Assembly: GCA_026874595.1 (NCBI GenBank)
Contig: CM049316.1
Location: 76,429,676 to 76,493,675, forward strand
DNA from: Sipunculus nudus
Lineage: Eukaryota > Annelida > Sipuncula > Golfingiida > Sipunculidae
Length of the DNA: 64,000 nucleotides
Reading direction: 5' to 3'
The first letter of the stretch is position 1. The number at the start of each line of letters is the position of its first letter. This document shows, piece by piece, positions 11,581 through 23,253 of the stretch. A model generated the notes under the pieces. It saw nothing but the letters and a program-made list of their open reading frames with translations, did not search any database and was not told where the DNA came from. The translations under genes were made by a program, and so were the position numbers.

Positions 11581-13246
11581 ATGGAAGACTTAAGTTACAT
11601 TCACACCCCATCTACAAGCAAATTTTTCTATGCCACATTTTCTGATCTTCTTTTGAAACGATATAAAGAAAGTCCAAGCAAGGAGGCAGTTGTTATCTAC
11701 AAAGATGATATGACAAGGGATGCACTAACATTCGCAGAGCTATACAAAGGGTCAAAGGAAATAGCATACGGCCTACGAAGCTTGACAAGACACCATGACT
11801 ACGACGAAAAACTTCGAGTAGCAGTGGTCGGGGCTAACAGCCGAGAGACGTTCATGATTGTGTCGGCTGTGTTCGAGTTAGGAGGTGCGATCGTGTTTCT
11901 CCCCCACGATATTGATAGCTGTGAGCAGCTCAAGAAAGTGCTTGCAAAAACAAATTGCAAATGTTTCTTTTTTCAGTGGGTTTATATGAAACTTGACGAG
12001 CTTGAGAAACTCGCCTTATTTTTACCAGACTTATGCTTAATAGGATATGGTAAAATGCAAACAGAATTAAAAAAATTGCAGCATCACTCCTCTCTCCAAA
12101 CTTCAGAAGACAGCGAAGTTCCTAAATGAAGATTTTTTAAAAAGACTGAACACCCCTGATTCTGATGCCTTGGTATTTTTTACGTCAGAAAGCACTGGAA
12201 ATCCAAAAGCTGTTGCTTACAGTCATTTTCAGATCTTCAATAACTCATTAGTGCTTGCTGAAGAACTTGGACTAAATAGAACAGACATATATTTTAGTGA
12301 TAGGTCAATCGCACATAATTCATCTTTTCCGACAATTTTTTGGTTCCTTGTGTCCGACATAGTTTGTGTGTGTGTCGATACGCATGTTTCGAAGACAGAT
12401 ATACACTGCATTTGTAACATCATCGAATGGGAAAAATGCACTGTCGCCTTCACATTCGGCTATATCTTGTTTGACATGATAAGAAACCCAGAGATATCGC
12501 GACACAGTTTAAAGTGTTTAAGGCTTTGTATAACAGCCGGCCAAATGTTGAACCAATCATTTGCAGAAAATTTCAAGCAGATTCTTCCAGGGGCAAAACT
12601 GGTGAATGCTTATGGTACTACAGAGACTATGTATGGAATTATCACACCGAAAGGTTCTAGTCTGCTTGCTGATGGTTTCATCGGATCCCCGTTACCAGGC
12701 TTGGAAATGAAAATGGTCGATGAAAATAATGTATTGCTGCATCGTGGAGAGGTCGGTGAACTTTTCATACGGACTCCCTTCATGTCTTCAGGATACCTTC
12801 ACTCGACAGGGAAACACGCAATTGGGTCACCAGAAGGCTGGTTTCAAACGGGAGATTTGGCAGTGATGGACACCTACGGGAGAATAAAGATTGTGGACAG
12901 GAAATTAGAATTAATCACACGCGCTGGTTTCAAAATACAGCCATCGTATATTGAAAAACGTTTGGCTGAACACCCTGAAATCAAGGCTGTGCAGGTGATT
13001 GGCGTTCCTGATGAACGGCTGGGTGAGGAAATATGTGCCTGTGTTATTCCAAGCGGAGAGAAATGTTTGACCGCAAACGAGGTACTCCGATGGGGCGAAG
13101 ACAAATTCAAAAATGGAAAAGATGGGATAAACATGGCACCGAAATATGCCGTACTCCTCGACGAATTCCCAAGGCTTCCATCCGGTAAAGTATCGAGGAA
13201 AGAATTAAAAACCGTTTGCTCTTCTCTTGTAAATGAAGCGGTTTAA
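11581..13246 (+). CDS. ACSF2-like acyl-CoA synthetase (AMP-forming), single coding exon with one frameshift
   Basis: It encodes about 555 residues of the ANL (adenylate-forming) superfamily, enzymes that activate carboxylic acids with ATP and then load them onto CoA. Frame one runs from ATG 11581 to a stop at 12127-12129. Frame two is open from 12071 to TAA 13244-13246. The two join at an A7 run (12069-12075), where one extra base explains the shift. Visible motifs: P-loop FFTSESTGNPKAVAYSH (consensus TSGSTGxPKG, so Gly is Glu here), YGTTE, GWFQTGD, DRKLELITRAGFKIQP and C-terminal LPSGKVSRKELK with the expected catalytic Lys. The N-terminus (DLSYIHTPSTSKFF) resembles the region of ACSF2 just after its mitochondrial presequence; no such presequence is seen. 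The frameshift could be a homopolymer error, a polymorphism or a true lesion. Relics of paralogues lie at 30333-30690 and 33745-35231. The exact substrate cannot be read from sequence. Confidence 0.85.
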
Positions 13247-13748
13247 TTGCAAGCTTGACTTTTTGTTATGTTGTGAAAACGATATGTCACATGCAACTTA
13301 TTCTATGAGTCATTTTGTATGGTATTACCTATTATTACAAATTTTCATTAAAGCATTTTTAGAGTTTCAGAGAACCAAACTTAACCCCCTTTTCTGTTAT
13401 TTACTTGCTATTGATCTTCTTGTATCAGCAATTGTATTGTCCATTTGTTACCATCTTAATCAGCATTGGTATATTTCGATTCAGCAGTTACTTACGTTAC
13501 CATAAAGGAAGTAAGACAGGATTAATTTCGATACTTGTGTTGGAATTGTGTTGAGATTTCGGTCGTGTGAACATGTGATGATTGTCAAGGAGATTAGCAC
13601 ATTTCATTACTAACCTGGTAGCAAACGCAAACGTTACTCATTCATGTGAAAGTATATAGTCATTTGCAATAACATGTATATTAGCTCACGCTATTATTTA
13701 TTTCTGGTGGACAACAAAAGTTATATACGTCTCTTATTCCTGAACCTG

Positions 13749-13754
13749 AATAAA
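13749..13754 (+). promoter_or_regulatory. Candidate polyadenylation signal AATAAA
   Basis: A canonical AATAAA about 500 bp past the acyl-CoA synthetase stop is a plausible 3' end signal for that gene. An ATTAAA variant lies closer, near 13347. The choice between them cannot be made without transcripts. Confidence 0.35.
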
Positions 13755-15649
13755 CACAATCTTCCTGTAACTGTTTACCAAAACAATACTTCCCGACTAG
13801 GGGCCTGACCTTACGCATGCACGACAAAACCCCAAAGCAAGAAGAAGAAACATGGCAGAAGAAACACCGATGGAAGCAAACCGCTTCAAACCTTAAAAAA
13901 CCGTGAAGTTGAGCAGTACGGCTACCAGGTGTCTTATACGCTTGCAGCCCTAGTTTTATTTCATTGTTTTCCTAGACTGGTCGTGAACATAGATTGTTCG
14001 ATTCAAGAAGGTATACGGTATACCAAAGTTGGTGATGTAATATTCATTATAGTTTATAAATAGCATAGTGAGTTTGATAGGTATCTATCCAATCAGTATT
14101 GACATTTTTCTTTGACCGTGTAACATATTGGATTTATGCCAACTGGTGAGGAAGCACTTCTATGGGACAATAATTTAATAAGAACTTTGCTAACGATAGT
14201 TGATGAGAAGGGTGACAAACACTCTTTAGAAATGTAATATGAGCGATTAAACGGTTGAATCTTGTTGTTTTAAGGAATTTATATTATCTTGTAGCTTGTG
14301 GCAGCCTGACTAAATGAGTTTCATGAACCTGTAAACATTTATTGACTCAATTCATTTTATAGCGTAATTATGAACTGTAACTGTAGCGTAATATTCAACA
14401 AGCTCTGTTAGGCCTTCTACTATTTTCGCTTTTCCATGTTTTTGTAGTGGTGGTGCAAGTAAGATCCTTTTAATTTGAAATCATAAACTATCTCTATTTA
14501 TGTAACAACACTCCATCTGCTCTAGCTTATGCCTTCTAATTATGACACATCTGTCACTCAGATGACGAGTGAAGATATTCCTGGCTTTTTACTTGTAAAA
14601 TTTGGTTACTAGATCATGGCCAAATTACTTTTAATTTCTCATTTTAAATCATTTGTGATGGGTGTAGAATGCTAGCAAGGTAGGTTTACCCATTCATGAT
14701 ACCTCGTACCACCACTTTATAGTTGTTCAAGATGACCCTATTGTGTTTGCTATTGTCATTACAACTTTAATTGTAATCTTATATCTTTCATGGACATGGT
14801 AATTTATTTACCTTGTATGAGCCTAATTGACGTGTTTTGACATTTATAACCAAGTTGTTTGTCAAAAATTAGCATGAGCAATACAGGATGGTGTTTTCAC
14901 ACATTTATACATAAACATGTTCGCTTCTTTATAGGATAGGCCTGAATGTGCATGCTGCAACTCATCTCTCGCAGTTTTTCAATGATGTTCTTATTGTGTC
15001 TCCACTATTTATATTTATTTTACTAGGATGTGGTAAATTGAAATTTTGGCTTTGCCAATAATTTTATTATTTCTCAGACAATTCAAATTTCCTTTCATAA
15101 TCATCTTCTGCCCTTTTATTTTGAATTTGCAGGTATGCTCTATTTCATATTGCGATTTATAGATTTTAGATTGTAATTGCGATGTGAAATGTGTCCTTGC
15201 AGAGGCTGTTTTCCTGTTCTCTATATCAACTCTATGCCGTTCTACCAAACCTAATTCTGTCTTCCTGGTCCTGTTTGCGTCGTTTGGCATTTGCCCCCCC
15301 CCCCCCTTCCTCCACCATGCCCCCATGGCGCCATCACTAGTGCTGAAAAAATATTTGATATAGGTTCAAAATTGAAATATTGTGCCCAATTTACACCTTT
15401 ATGACTATTAAAATACAATGTTTGATCTTAATTGAATCTGCATACTCCGAGTTATGAGGTGAAAACATAATTGAACACTTCGGAAGTTAAGACACTTGAC
15501 AATAATTTCATACAAAAGGTCAGATGTCTCAAGTCGATAGATGTCATCATAAAATGTATATACTCATTGGCATCTTTCCAGTTTGTGTTTATGTGTGTGT
15601 CTGTTCGTTCACAACATAACTCACGCAGTCATGAACGGAATCTCATGAA
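13755..15649. other. Non-coding stretch, nothing recognised
   Basis: No supported coding region, RNA gene or transposon end. A C13 run lies at 15294-15306. The frames here are short and of ordinary AT-rich composition. Confidence 0.45.
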
Positions 15650-17080
15650 ATTGGCCGGGCATTGCGGGAATGGGCCAAGGCAGAATCGTTTAGATTTTGG
15701 TGTTTATCCCACGATTTCTCCGGATTCTGGAGCGTCATCAAGGAATATTCACATACTTGTGGTACGGTCACTTATGCACGAATGAACCTGGGAATATGGG
15801 CAAATAAAAGTAAATACACAGAGGGCCTAGCCTCATTATGGCCCGGCCACCTTTGCAGGTCATGATCAATCTCTGAGTGACGGTGTCCAATGTCTTCGCA
15901 TTGCGTTTTTTTAAGCATTTCCGTGAACGTGGAGAACGATGGTAGGCTTCTTCGTAAATATTTCTTCTCTGAAGGTTTATAAAAAAAAGTAACGAGGGTG
16001 TTCCTCGTGAAAGTGTTGGGGGAATCCATAAGACCCCGAAATCCAAAATGGCCAACATCAGTCATTTTTTAATTTTTTTTTCACTGGTTTGGCCCACAAT
16101 ACTGTTCAATATAAGAATAAAAGGGTTTTGGGAGTCGAGGAATTCATATTTAATGTCAAATTTGTTATTTGAATTATTTTGATCTTAAAATCCAAACTGG
16201 GCGATTTTAGTTCAAAAAGGTAATTTCTTCGAAAACTCGTCGTAAGACTTTGGAGTGGTTGGTTTCTCCATGGTTTAAGTTTCTCCGAATGATAATTTGA
16301 GTATCTGGTGAGGATGTTTCTCTAAATGTGTGTGCGGAAACTCTAATACCACGAAATCCAACATGGTCGCTGTCCCCATTTCTAACATTGCTGTGTCAAT
16401 GGATTTACCTAAAATAATGTGCAGTATGTGGATTCTTTGAGTTTTCGGGGTAGAGGAATTCATATTTGTTGTCACACCGATCACTAGAGATTCCATTTTT
16501 CTATTTTCTAGTGGATCGCTGTTCTATTAATGATAAGTTAGAATTTAGTGGCGATGTCCCTCGCAAAATTGAGTGGTAACAAGCTGGCAACCAGGGTTCA
16601 ATTCCTGGCATGTCCATGAAACTTGGTTTTTGTGGATCATTTTCTTCAGAGTTTTGCCCACATGCACAGACTGCTAAATGCATAGAGAATACCATACCGG
16701 TATTTGTACAATTCATATAAAATAAAGTTTTCAAATGATTAAAGAAATGAAAGTGGAATCCGTAAGAGCCCGACTTTGATTGTTGGCCAGTCTGATATTG
16801 TGAACAAAAAATTTTCCCATAACTTGGCCCTAAATTTTTATCAAGGATTCAGGGGTGTTGAGTCGAGATATTCATATTTTACATTATATTGGTGTTATTT
16901 TACGTCATATTTGTTGTATTGGTTTCACAATAGAATCTAGTGGTGCGTTTCTTCGAGGATTTTGTTCTTTGAATCTTAATGTGAAAATAAGCGGGGCTTA
17001 CCCGGCAGGACGCGAAAGAGCCCGATATCATAAGTGTATGAAACCGTTGGTACCCATCTCTATGGGCTTTAAACAAAAAG
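15650..17080. repeat. Strongly diverged tandem repeat, about 3-4 units of 300-400 bp
   Basis: Recurring pairs of phrases mark the units. 'gagtcgaggaattcatatttaatgtc' (about 16134), 'gggtagaggaattcatatttgttgtc' (about 16448), 'gagtcgagatattcatattttac' (about 16860) and a weaker 'tcaaggaatattcacatacttg' (about 15738) form one series. 'aatccataagaccccgaaatcc' (16022), 'aactctaataccacgaaatcc' (16338) and 'aatccgtaagagcccgac' (16757) form another. The order is kept, indicating old tandem amplification. No coding function is evident. Confidence 0.6.
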
Positions 17081-18299
17081 AAATTCTGTATACTCAGTGA
17101 CAACTATGTTTATATGTACTTCCAGTAACAATATCGAGTTACAGTATTATAACTAAATAAAGGTGGTTGACGTATAGTGTTGGCATGTGGCCATGAAAAT
17201 ACACAAACAGCGATAATTACTAATGTTGTCTGTACAACCTTAATAACAGCACATAAAAAGAAGAAAATAAAGTTGTTTCATCTATGTCAGAATATTAATT
17301 ATTTCTGATTTTAACCTGCTACCTATCAGTCACATCATTACTATTTATCTTCTTTCAGCAAATGTATCTGTAAAACATTGTGTAATATCAGACCTGTTCA
17401 TATTACTTTTACTACACTTGTACATGTTTCTACATTAATAAACTCTTTAGTTTGAACCTGGTTCAGATCTCACTTCTTATTTACATAATATCATCATGAC
17501 ATATAATTAAAGTACAACCCTGGCTCGTTGCATCGAGTTATCTCTAAAGCTACATATCCACAGTAGGCCTATCCACATACAGCTGGATGTATATACTACA
17601 GACAAACCTCTCTTAGTGGGCAACTCCATAAAGTTGACAGCTGTATAATGTTGGCACTTTTGGGCGGTCCCATTTTTTCTTCTCTTTATTATGTTTAGCT
17701 CATGTGGGCAACCCTATATTCTGTGAAGTGGGTATTATTCCCCAGCTAATGAGGGCACTTCTTTGATTTTCCCAGTTGAAGTATTTTCCAATTTATAATT
17801 TTGAAGAATAATTTATTGTGAATGTTTTAATTATGATCAATCAGATAAACCGTTAATTATTAAATATTTATATATCAACTATTAATGATCAAACAGATGA
17901 ACAAAATCAGAGGTGTATCACCGTCTGGTTGTATATCTAGTATAAAGCCTTCCTGACTCAAGGCTAGGCATGGGATACATGATTCTGATAAGACATCTTT
18001 AATTTGCTAGCACATGCTTCAGTCAGACTTTAGTCCAAACTGGCTGTTCCTGTGAAGGTTTATAGACAGCCGTGAATGCATGAAACACTCAGTAGGAATT
18101 CATAATTGGACTAATAGGCATAGTTTGACAGTCACTGGACTTGCAGCGAAGCAAAGGGACTGTTATAGTTAATACCATGGGAGGACGCCCTGCTCATTCA
18201 CCCAATTAACATATTATGATTAAAAAATAAAATAAATATTTATGTATGCATATGCTGATATGATATGACCCAAACTCAGGATAAATAATGGTGCAACTT
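17081..18299. other. Non-coding stretch, nothing recognised
   Basis: AT-rich, no supported gene or RNA. It ends at the plus-strand LINE fragment. Confidence 0.45.
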
Positions 18300-19560
18300 A
18301 TTATTCAGAATAATCTAGTATTTTCAGATTTATCATATCGAAAATTCATATTTTGGATAAAAAATTGTATAAGATAAAAATAATTATTTTAAATAAATCA
18401 TTTCCTCCTGCCAAAAACGGGTATGCTGAGAAATGGTTTGATATACACTGCCTGAAAAAATGTAGTATTCTTAAAATGGGTAAGGAATCCTTTCTTTGTA
18501 ATTTATCACATAAAGATTATAAATTTATCTTTTGTTTGCCATCTGTATTCTTGGAAGATGTTTTTAAATTTTGGTGTATATTAAACTATCACGCTCCAAA
18601 TACTTTGGTAGATATATTAAACCAAACGTTGTGGTTTAACTCACATATAAGAAGAGATAATAATGTTATTTACTTTAAAAACTCAAAGGGTATAAAATAT
18701 ATTGCAAATATTATAAAAATAGAGGATTCCAGAATGAAGTGGCTGACTCATGAAGAGTTATGCCACAAATTCAATGTCCAGATTGATATAATAAGCTATC
18801 AAGGTCTCATCAGTGCAATTCCTGGATCATGGAAAGAAATACTCAGGCACAATAGGCAGTGGACAGACTAAGATTTATTTAAATTAGATTTAATCAGATT
18901 ACATATAGAAGCACCATTTAATATAATCCAAAAATGGACAGAAGAGTTAAATTTAACATCAGATGGGAAATTAAACAGAGGATTTTCCAATATATACAGT
19001 ACGTCTATTCCAGTAAACCTTCAAATATTTCAGTTCCGACTAATACACCGCAGAATTACATAAAATCCATTTCTACATAAGATTAAAAAATTACATTTTG
19101 ATGAATGTACAATTGTAAAAATGAAAAGGAAACATTAAAACACGTTTTCTGGGAATGTTGCTTCTCAAAACTATTATGGGATAAGGTTCTTATATCATTG
19201 AAAAATTATAACTCTGTTCAGCCCACATTCACTTGAGCCTTGGAAGATATTTTATTTAGATCTTAGGAGGCTACTTGGTTGAATTTTGTGACATTACTTG
19301 TTAAGAGACATATTTATGTAAGCAGATGTAAGAAAGAAAAACCAATAATGATAAAGTTTAAACAGTTTGTAAAAGATGTTTTTTTAATATAGAGAAGAAT
19401 ATAGGATTGGACAGAGGTAAAATAAAGCAACATAAAGTCAAATGGAAACCATTATCTGGTTTACTGGATCAAGCAATATATGCATTTAAAAAAATCTTGT
19501 TTGGCACCACATTTTAAACTCCGGTAAAACATTGGTGTCATTACACAGATAGAAACCTGT
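18300..19560 (+). mobile_element. 5'-truncated L1/Tx1-like LINE, 3' part of ORF2
   Basis: Plus-strand remains of the C-terminal third of a LINE ORF2. An open piece at 18353-18871 is followed, past a stop, by readable FQFRLIHRRIT (about 19030-19062) and, after a frameshift, KNEKETLKHVFWECCFSKLL (about 19115-19175), the Cys/His knuckle region. The absence of endonuclease and reverse transcriptase fits 5' truncation, normal for LINE insertions. It appears to be the same broad family as the minus-strand copy at 5640-9215. Target-site duplications were not identified. Confidence 0.75.
18353..18871 (+). pseudogene. LINE ORF2 fragment, post-RT region
   Basis: The 172-codon open stretch includes LVDILNQTLWFNSHIRRDNN, MKWLTHEELCHKFNV and YQGLISAIPGSWKEIL. 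These match the region between reverse transcriptase and C-terminal knuckle in L1/Tx1 elements (pattern LNxPLWFNxxI ... F.S..EL..KFN ... YxxLxxAIPxxWK). It stops at 18869-18871 while homology continues downstream, so the stop is a lesion. Confidence 0.75.
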
Positions 19561-20815
19561 GGATAGGTTTAAGAAAATAATGTATGTTTTTATGTTTTTT
19601 ATGTATATTATTGCATACCAAGTATGCACAGTGTTGTCAAATTATGTCTGTATATTTGTTTTGAGAAATGGTTTGATATACACTCAAAATCATAATTCCC
19701 CTGCCTATGTAGAAAGTGAAATAAAGTTTCATTTGCAAAAACAATCTGTTAAAAACCTTACTGTGTTATCATGGTAGTTATGTTTTAGTTTGATAAACAT
19801 ATAAAAAGTACTTGATTATCACAAAAAAGTAGGGCCATTTCCTCATAGCTTTACAAATGCAAATATTAAACAATAACAACAGAATAAGACATTTTGCATT
19901 TGCTTAAATTTTTTAAAGTTCAGCTGAGCGCCTTGCCCCATGGGTCTATTGTTATGTTTCTGTTTGACCCTCTATACATGCGTATCACTTATCAGACACT
20001 ATTCATTATTTCATTTTTTATTTAATTTGATATTTTTGTTTTAATCTCATTATTTCTTTATTAAAATATCCAGTTTGTGTTTGTCTTTAGACTATCAACA
20101 TATCCTGCATATAATAATTATAATTATATGCATGCATATAATTTTACATTGGGCATACGAGAAGTAGCAAACAGTCAATTTTATTCATACAAGTCTCGTG
20201 TGATAGGAATATACCTTAAATCTTTATGAAATTGAGTAAAATGTATCATTTTATGTGGCCGTTACTTCGCTTGACAGAAACGTCGAAGTTTGAGGCCGTG
20301 ACTGCCTGTTTTCGGTAACACTTTGCAATCGCAGTTGATAGTTATTCGGGTTGAAATGGGCCATAAAGATTTCTAAAAAAAATTGAAATTCTGAATGTTT
20401 ATTCACAGGTTCCTGTTAAACTCCTGCTAAACTAGCCTTGATTTATTGTCTATCGTTTAATATTAAACGTTTAGAATTTTATTTTTATTTTATTTTGTTG
20501 ATTGTGTGTCGATGAAAGGGGTGGTGCAGACATTTTATATTTGAATCCAATGAGATTATATATAACTTTCTGTATAGTAATATTAAACTTTAACTTTCTG
20601 AAATTCTTAAAATAATTATGGTAAATTAATATTCATGCGTACTGATTTTTGGTAAAAATCAAAATATTCCTGATCAAGGTTCTTTTTTTGTCATCAATAT
20701 GGAGCTAGGTAGACATTTCGAGGCGTTAACATGGCAACAGCGACCCCCGTGAGATTCACCTTCTAAATATTTAAGATAATTTTTTTTAGATCTCTGTGCT
20801 CGTTTTAGGAAAAAA
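19561..20815. other. Non-coding stretch, nothing recognised
   Basis: AT-rich DNA downstream of the LINE fragment. The first few hundred bases may be LINE 3' untranslated sequence. No supported gene. Confidence 0.4.
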
Positions 20816-21260
20816 AATTAGGGCACCGCAAAGCGGAGCATCCCCTGCACGGGGCATAATTAGTATTGGTGTATTACACAGTGTGAAAATGAGGAGGGCA
20901 GCTCTGTGGCCTTGAGCCTTGCTCCTGCGACTTCAAAAAAATAAGGTTATTCATGCATGGGTATGAAAGGTTTTATTAAGACGGTTTGGCCTGAAATGGG
21001 TCCACAAGCTTTTTCATGAAGTGGATCCTGTGGCCGTGACCTTTGACCCAGTGACCTCAAAATCAATAGGGTTCATCTATGAGTGGGTGAGCCATATGTG
21101 CAAGGCGAAAGGTTTTAGTCATACGGTTTGGCTTGAAATCGATCCACTAGCCCATTCCGGAAGGACAGACGGACAGACGGACGCACGGACGGGCAGAAGG
21201 AAGCACGAACGGAGGCGTTACTATATCACTTTCGCAACTTCGTTAATAAATGATAGGGGG
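20816..21260 (+). repeat. Mollusc-type dispersed repeat ending in (GGAC)n-like tract
   Basis: The text includes 'gggcaccgcaaagcggagca', 'gtgacctttgacccagtgac', 'ctcaaaatcaatagggttca' and a terminal 'ggacagacggacagacggac'. I recognise this combination as a very common dispersed repeat of mollusc genomes. Two internal segments (about 20920-21020 and 21025-21150) look like diverged copies of each other, each with 'aaaggtttta...acggtttggc'. The family assignment is from memory, without a database search. Confidence 0.6.
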
Positions 21261-22611
21261 ATAGTAAATGCACGCGTTATGACACTCAATGTTCACCTAT
21301 GTTTTGTATAGAGTAATGTTTTCTATACACTATCAAATTTGCAAAAGCGTTCAACGTATGGTGCCATGGCTTGTACTCACACCCAGCTTCTTGTGATCTC
21401 TTCGTGCTGTCAGCATGTATTGGCTGGGCACATATCAGTGGTGCATATATATATGCGAGGTACGGTATTGCATGTTATCAGAGTCACAGGGGCCAATATC
21501 CCGCGGTAATTTAAATAGAGATACAAACAAAAGTATGCTCATTAATGTTTAGGGCTTCAAGAACCTCATCAAATATCGGTGCTATTGAATAAATTGTCTC
21601 TTAACGAGAAGCATTCGATCTTTGTGATAATACCGGATAATATTGATTGCCATTGTCTATTTATCATTATACATTATGCAGCACTGTTAAGTATATGTGT
21701 GTGAGACAATACATCTAAGCTTAATTATTCACACAAATGCACGGATAGCACTCCTTCAATTTAACTGTGTATGGATGAATGGTGTTTCTTTGTTTTTATG
21801 TTCCATCTCCCCATATACAATAAAACAGCATGACAATATCGATTATATACGTATACATGGCTTTCACATATATAGTTTAATATTATATATATATATATAT
21901 ATATATTTATATAAAAGGAATTTTATAGAAACGTTCTTGGATACAATACTTTTCCTTGTGGTTATTTTGTTTTAAATAAACCAGGTCATGTGTGAAATAT
22001 TGTTATAGTCTAACATTCATCTACAGCATAACTTAATCAATTCTAATTGCCCATTAATTGACCCCTATTCCTGTAAATTCACATTTACGTGGTACATAGG
22101 ACATGGGAGAAGCCATGGGATATGAGGGTTCTCTCAGTTTTTTTTCTGGGAAAAGAGCCAAATTCGTCAACTCTCGGTTAGTCAATTCATTTTCTCAAAC
22201 AAATTCTTCATTTTCCTTCTCTGGCCGAGTTGGTTGATACGGTTCTGATATACAACAAAGGAATTTTTCTGTATCTCTCGAGGTAATTATCTGAAGATAT
22301 CGAAATAAATACTGTTTCCGTTTGTGTTGTAACAAACTATTAAAAATTAACTGATGGAAAGCTGAACAAAGTTAAAGGGACAAAGGTGGATATAGGACGT
22401 CTTTTTATTAAACAAACCTTGGAGGTGTTGTAAATATCTATGTGTTTTAATAGGTCGGGGAACCAAAATGGCTACGGTTCATATTTGAAATTCGTACATC
22501 TGGCGGCAAATCAGATCAACTAGTGCATTGTAAATGACAAAGGATTGGCTTGCGTTATAGGCTCTCAACATCAACGACTAGTGATCTTTCAATGTGCGAT
22601 CACCTTTCATT
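21261..22611. other. Non-coding stretch with possible SINE-like A box
   Basis: No supported gene. It has an (AT)n tract at about 21884-21906. At 22223-22240 'tggccgagttggttgatacg' resembles a tRNA A box, but no matching B box follows clearly, so a tRNA or SINE call is not made. Confidence 0.4.
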
Positions 22612-22776
22612 TCTTTTTTTATGTATTTCATATGTTCTGGGCAAATGTACATTATGTTTTATGTATGTCATATGTATGGGCTAATGTACCTTTTGTTTTT
22701 ATGCATGTTATATTCATGGGCCAATGAACCATGTGTCTTTATGTATGTCATATGTATGGGCCAATGTACCTTTTGA
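22612..22776. repeat. 40-bp minisatellite, about four copies
   Basis: Units at 22644-22682, 22683-22722 and 22723-22762, with a partial unit on each side, share the plan 'aatgtacc...tttatgtatgtcatatgtatgggcc'. The unit length is not a multiple of three, and the overlapping open frames are not credible genes. Confidence 0.85.
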
Positions 22777-23164
22777 CAGTCAATGAACATAAAAAGAAGA
22801 GAGGCATCAACGCTTACATTTCAAACAATCATATTATTTGGATAACATATACAGATTGTTGCTAAAATTTCAGTTACCCCTGTAGCCTTCGTAAGAGCTA
22901 GAGACTATCCGTAAACGAAGCTGACATGTCGACAGTGTGACTCTTTGCAAGGTCAACGGGGCTGGCTTGCCAGCTATACCCATTAATCTGTCTGATGTCT
23001 CTCATATATATATATAAATATATGCCCCCCCCCCCCCCGACCCGAATCGCACAAAGCATAATCTCGTAATCTCGTAAAGTCTCGGCTTTTCAAACCACGA
23101 CGTTAGCTTCATTCTAACCACATTCACCTGATGATCGGGTCGCATCCCGTGAAACAGTCTGTTG

Positions 23165-23194
23165 TGAATTAACAGTGTTGTTTTTCTTCAGAGT

Positions 23195-23253
<59 letters not shown>

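Noticed and set aside
13233-13505. 90-codon frame overlapping the synthetase stop
   Set aside because: It is in another frame, AT-driven and hydrophobic, in the expected 3' untranslated region.
22545-22776. Two overlapping 60-codon frames rich in Met, Tyr and Phe
   Set aside because: They are translations of the 40-bp minisatellite.
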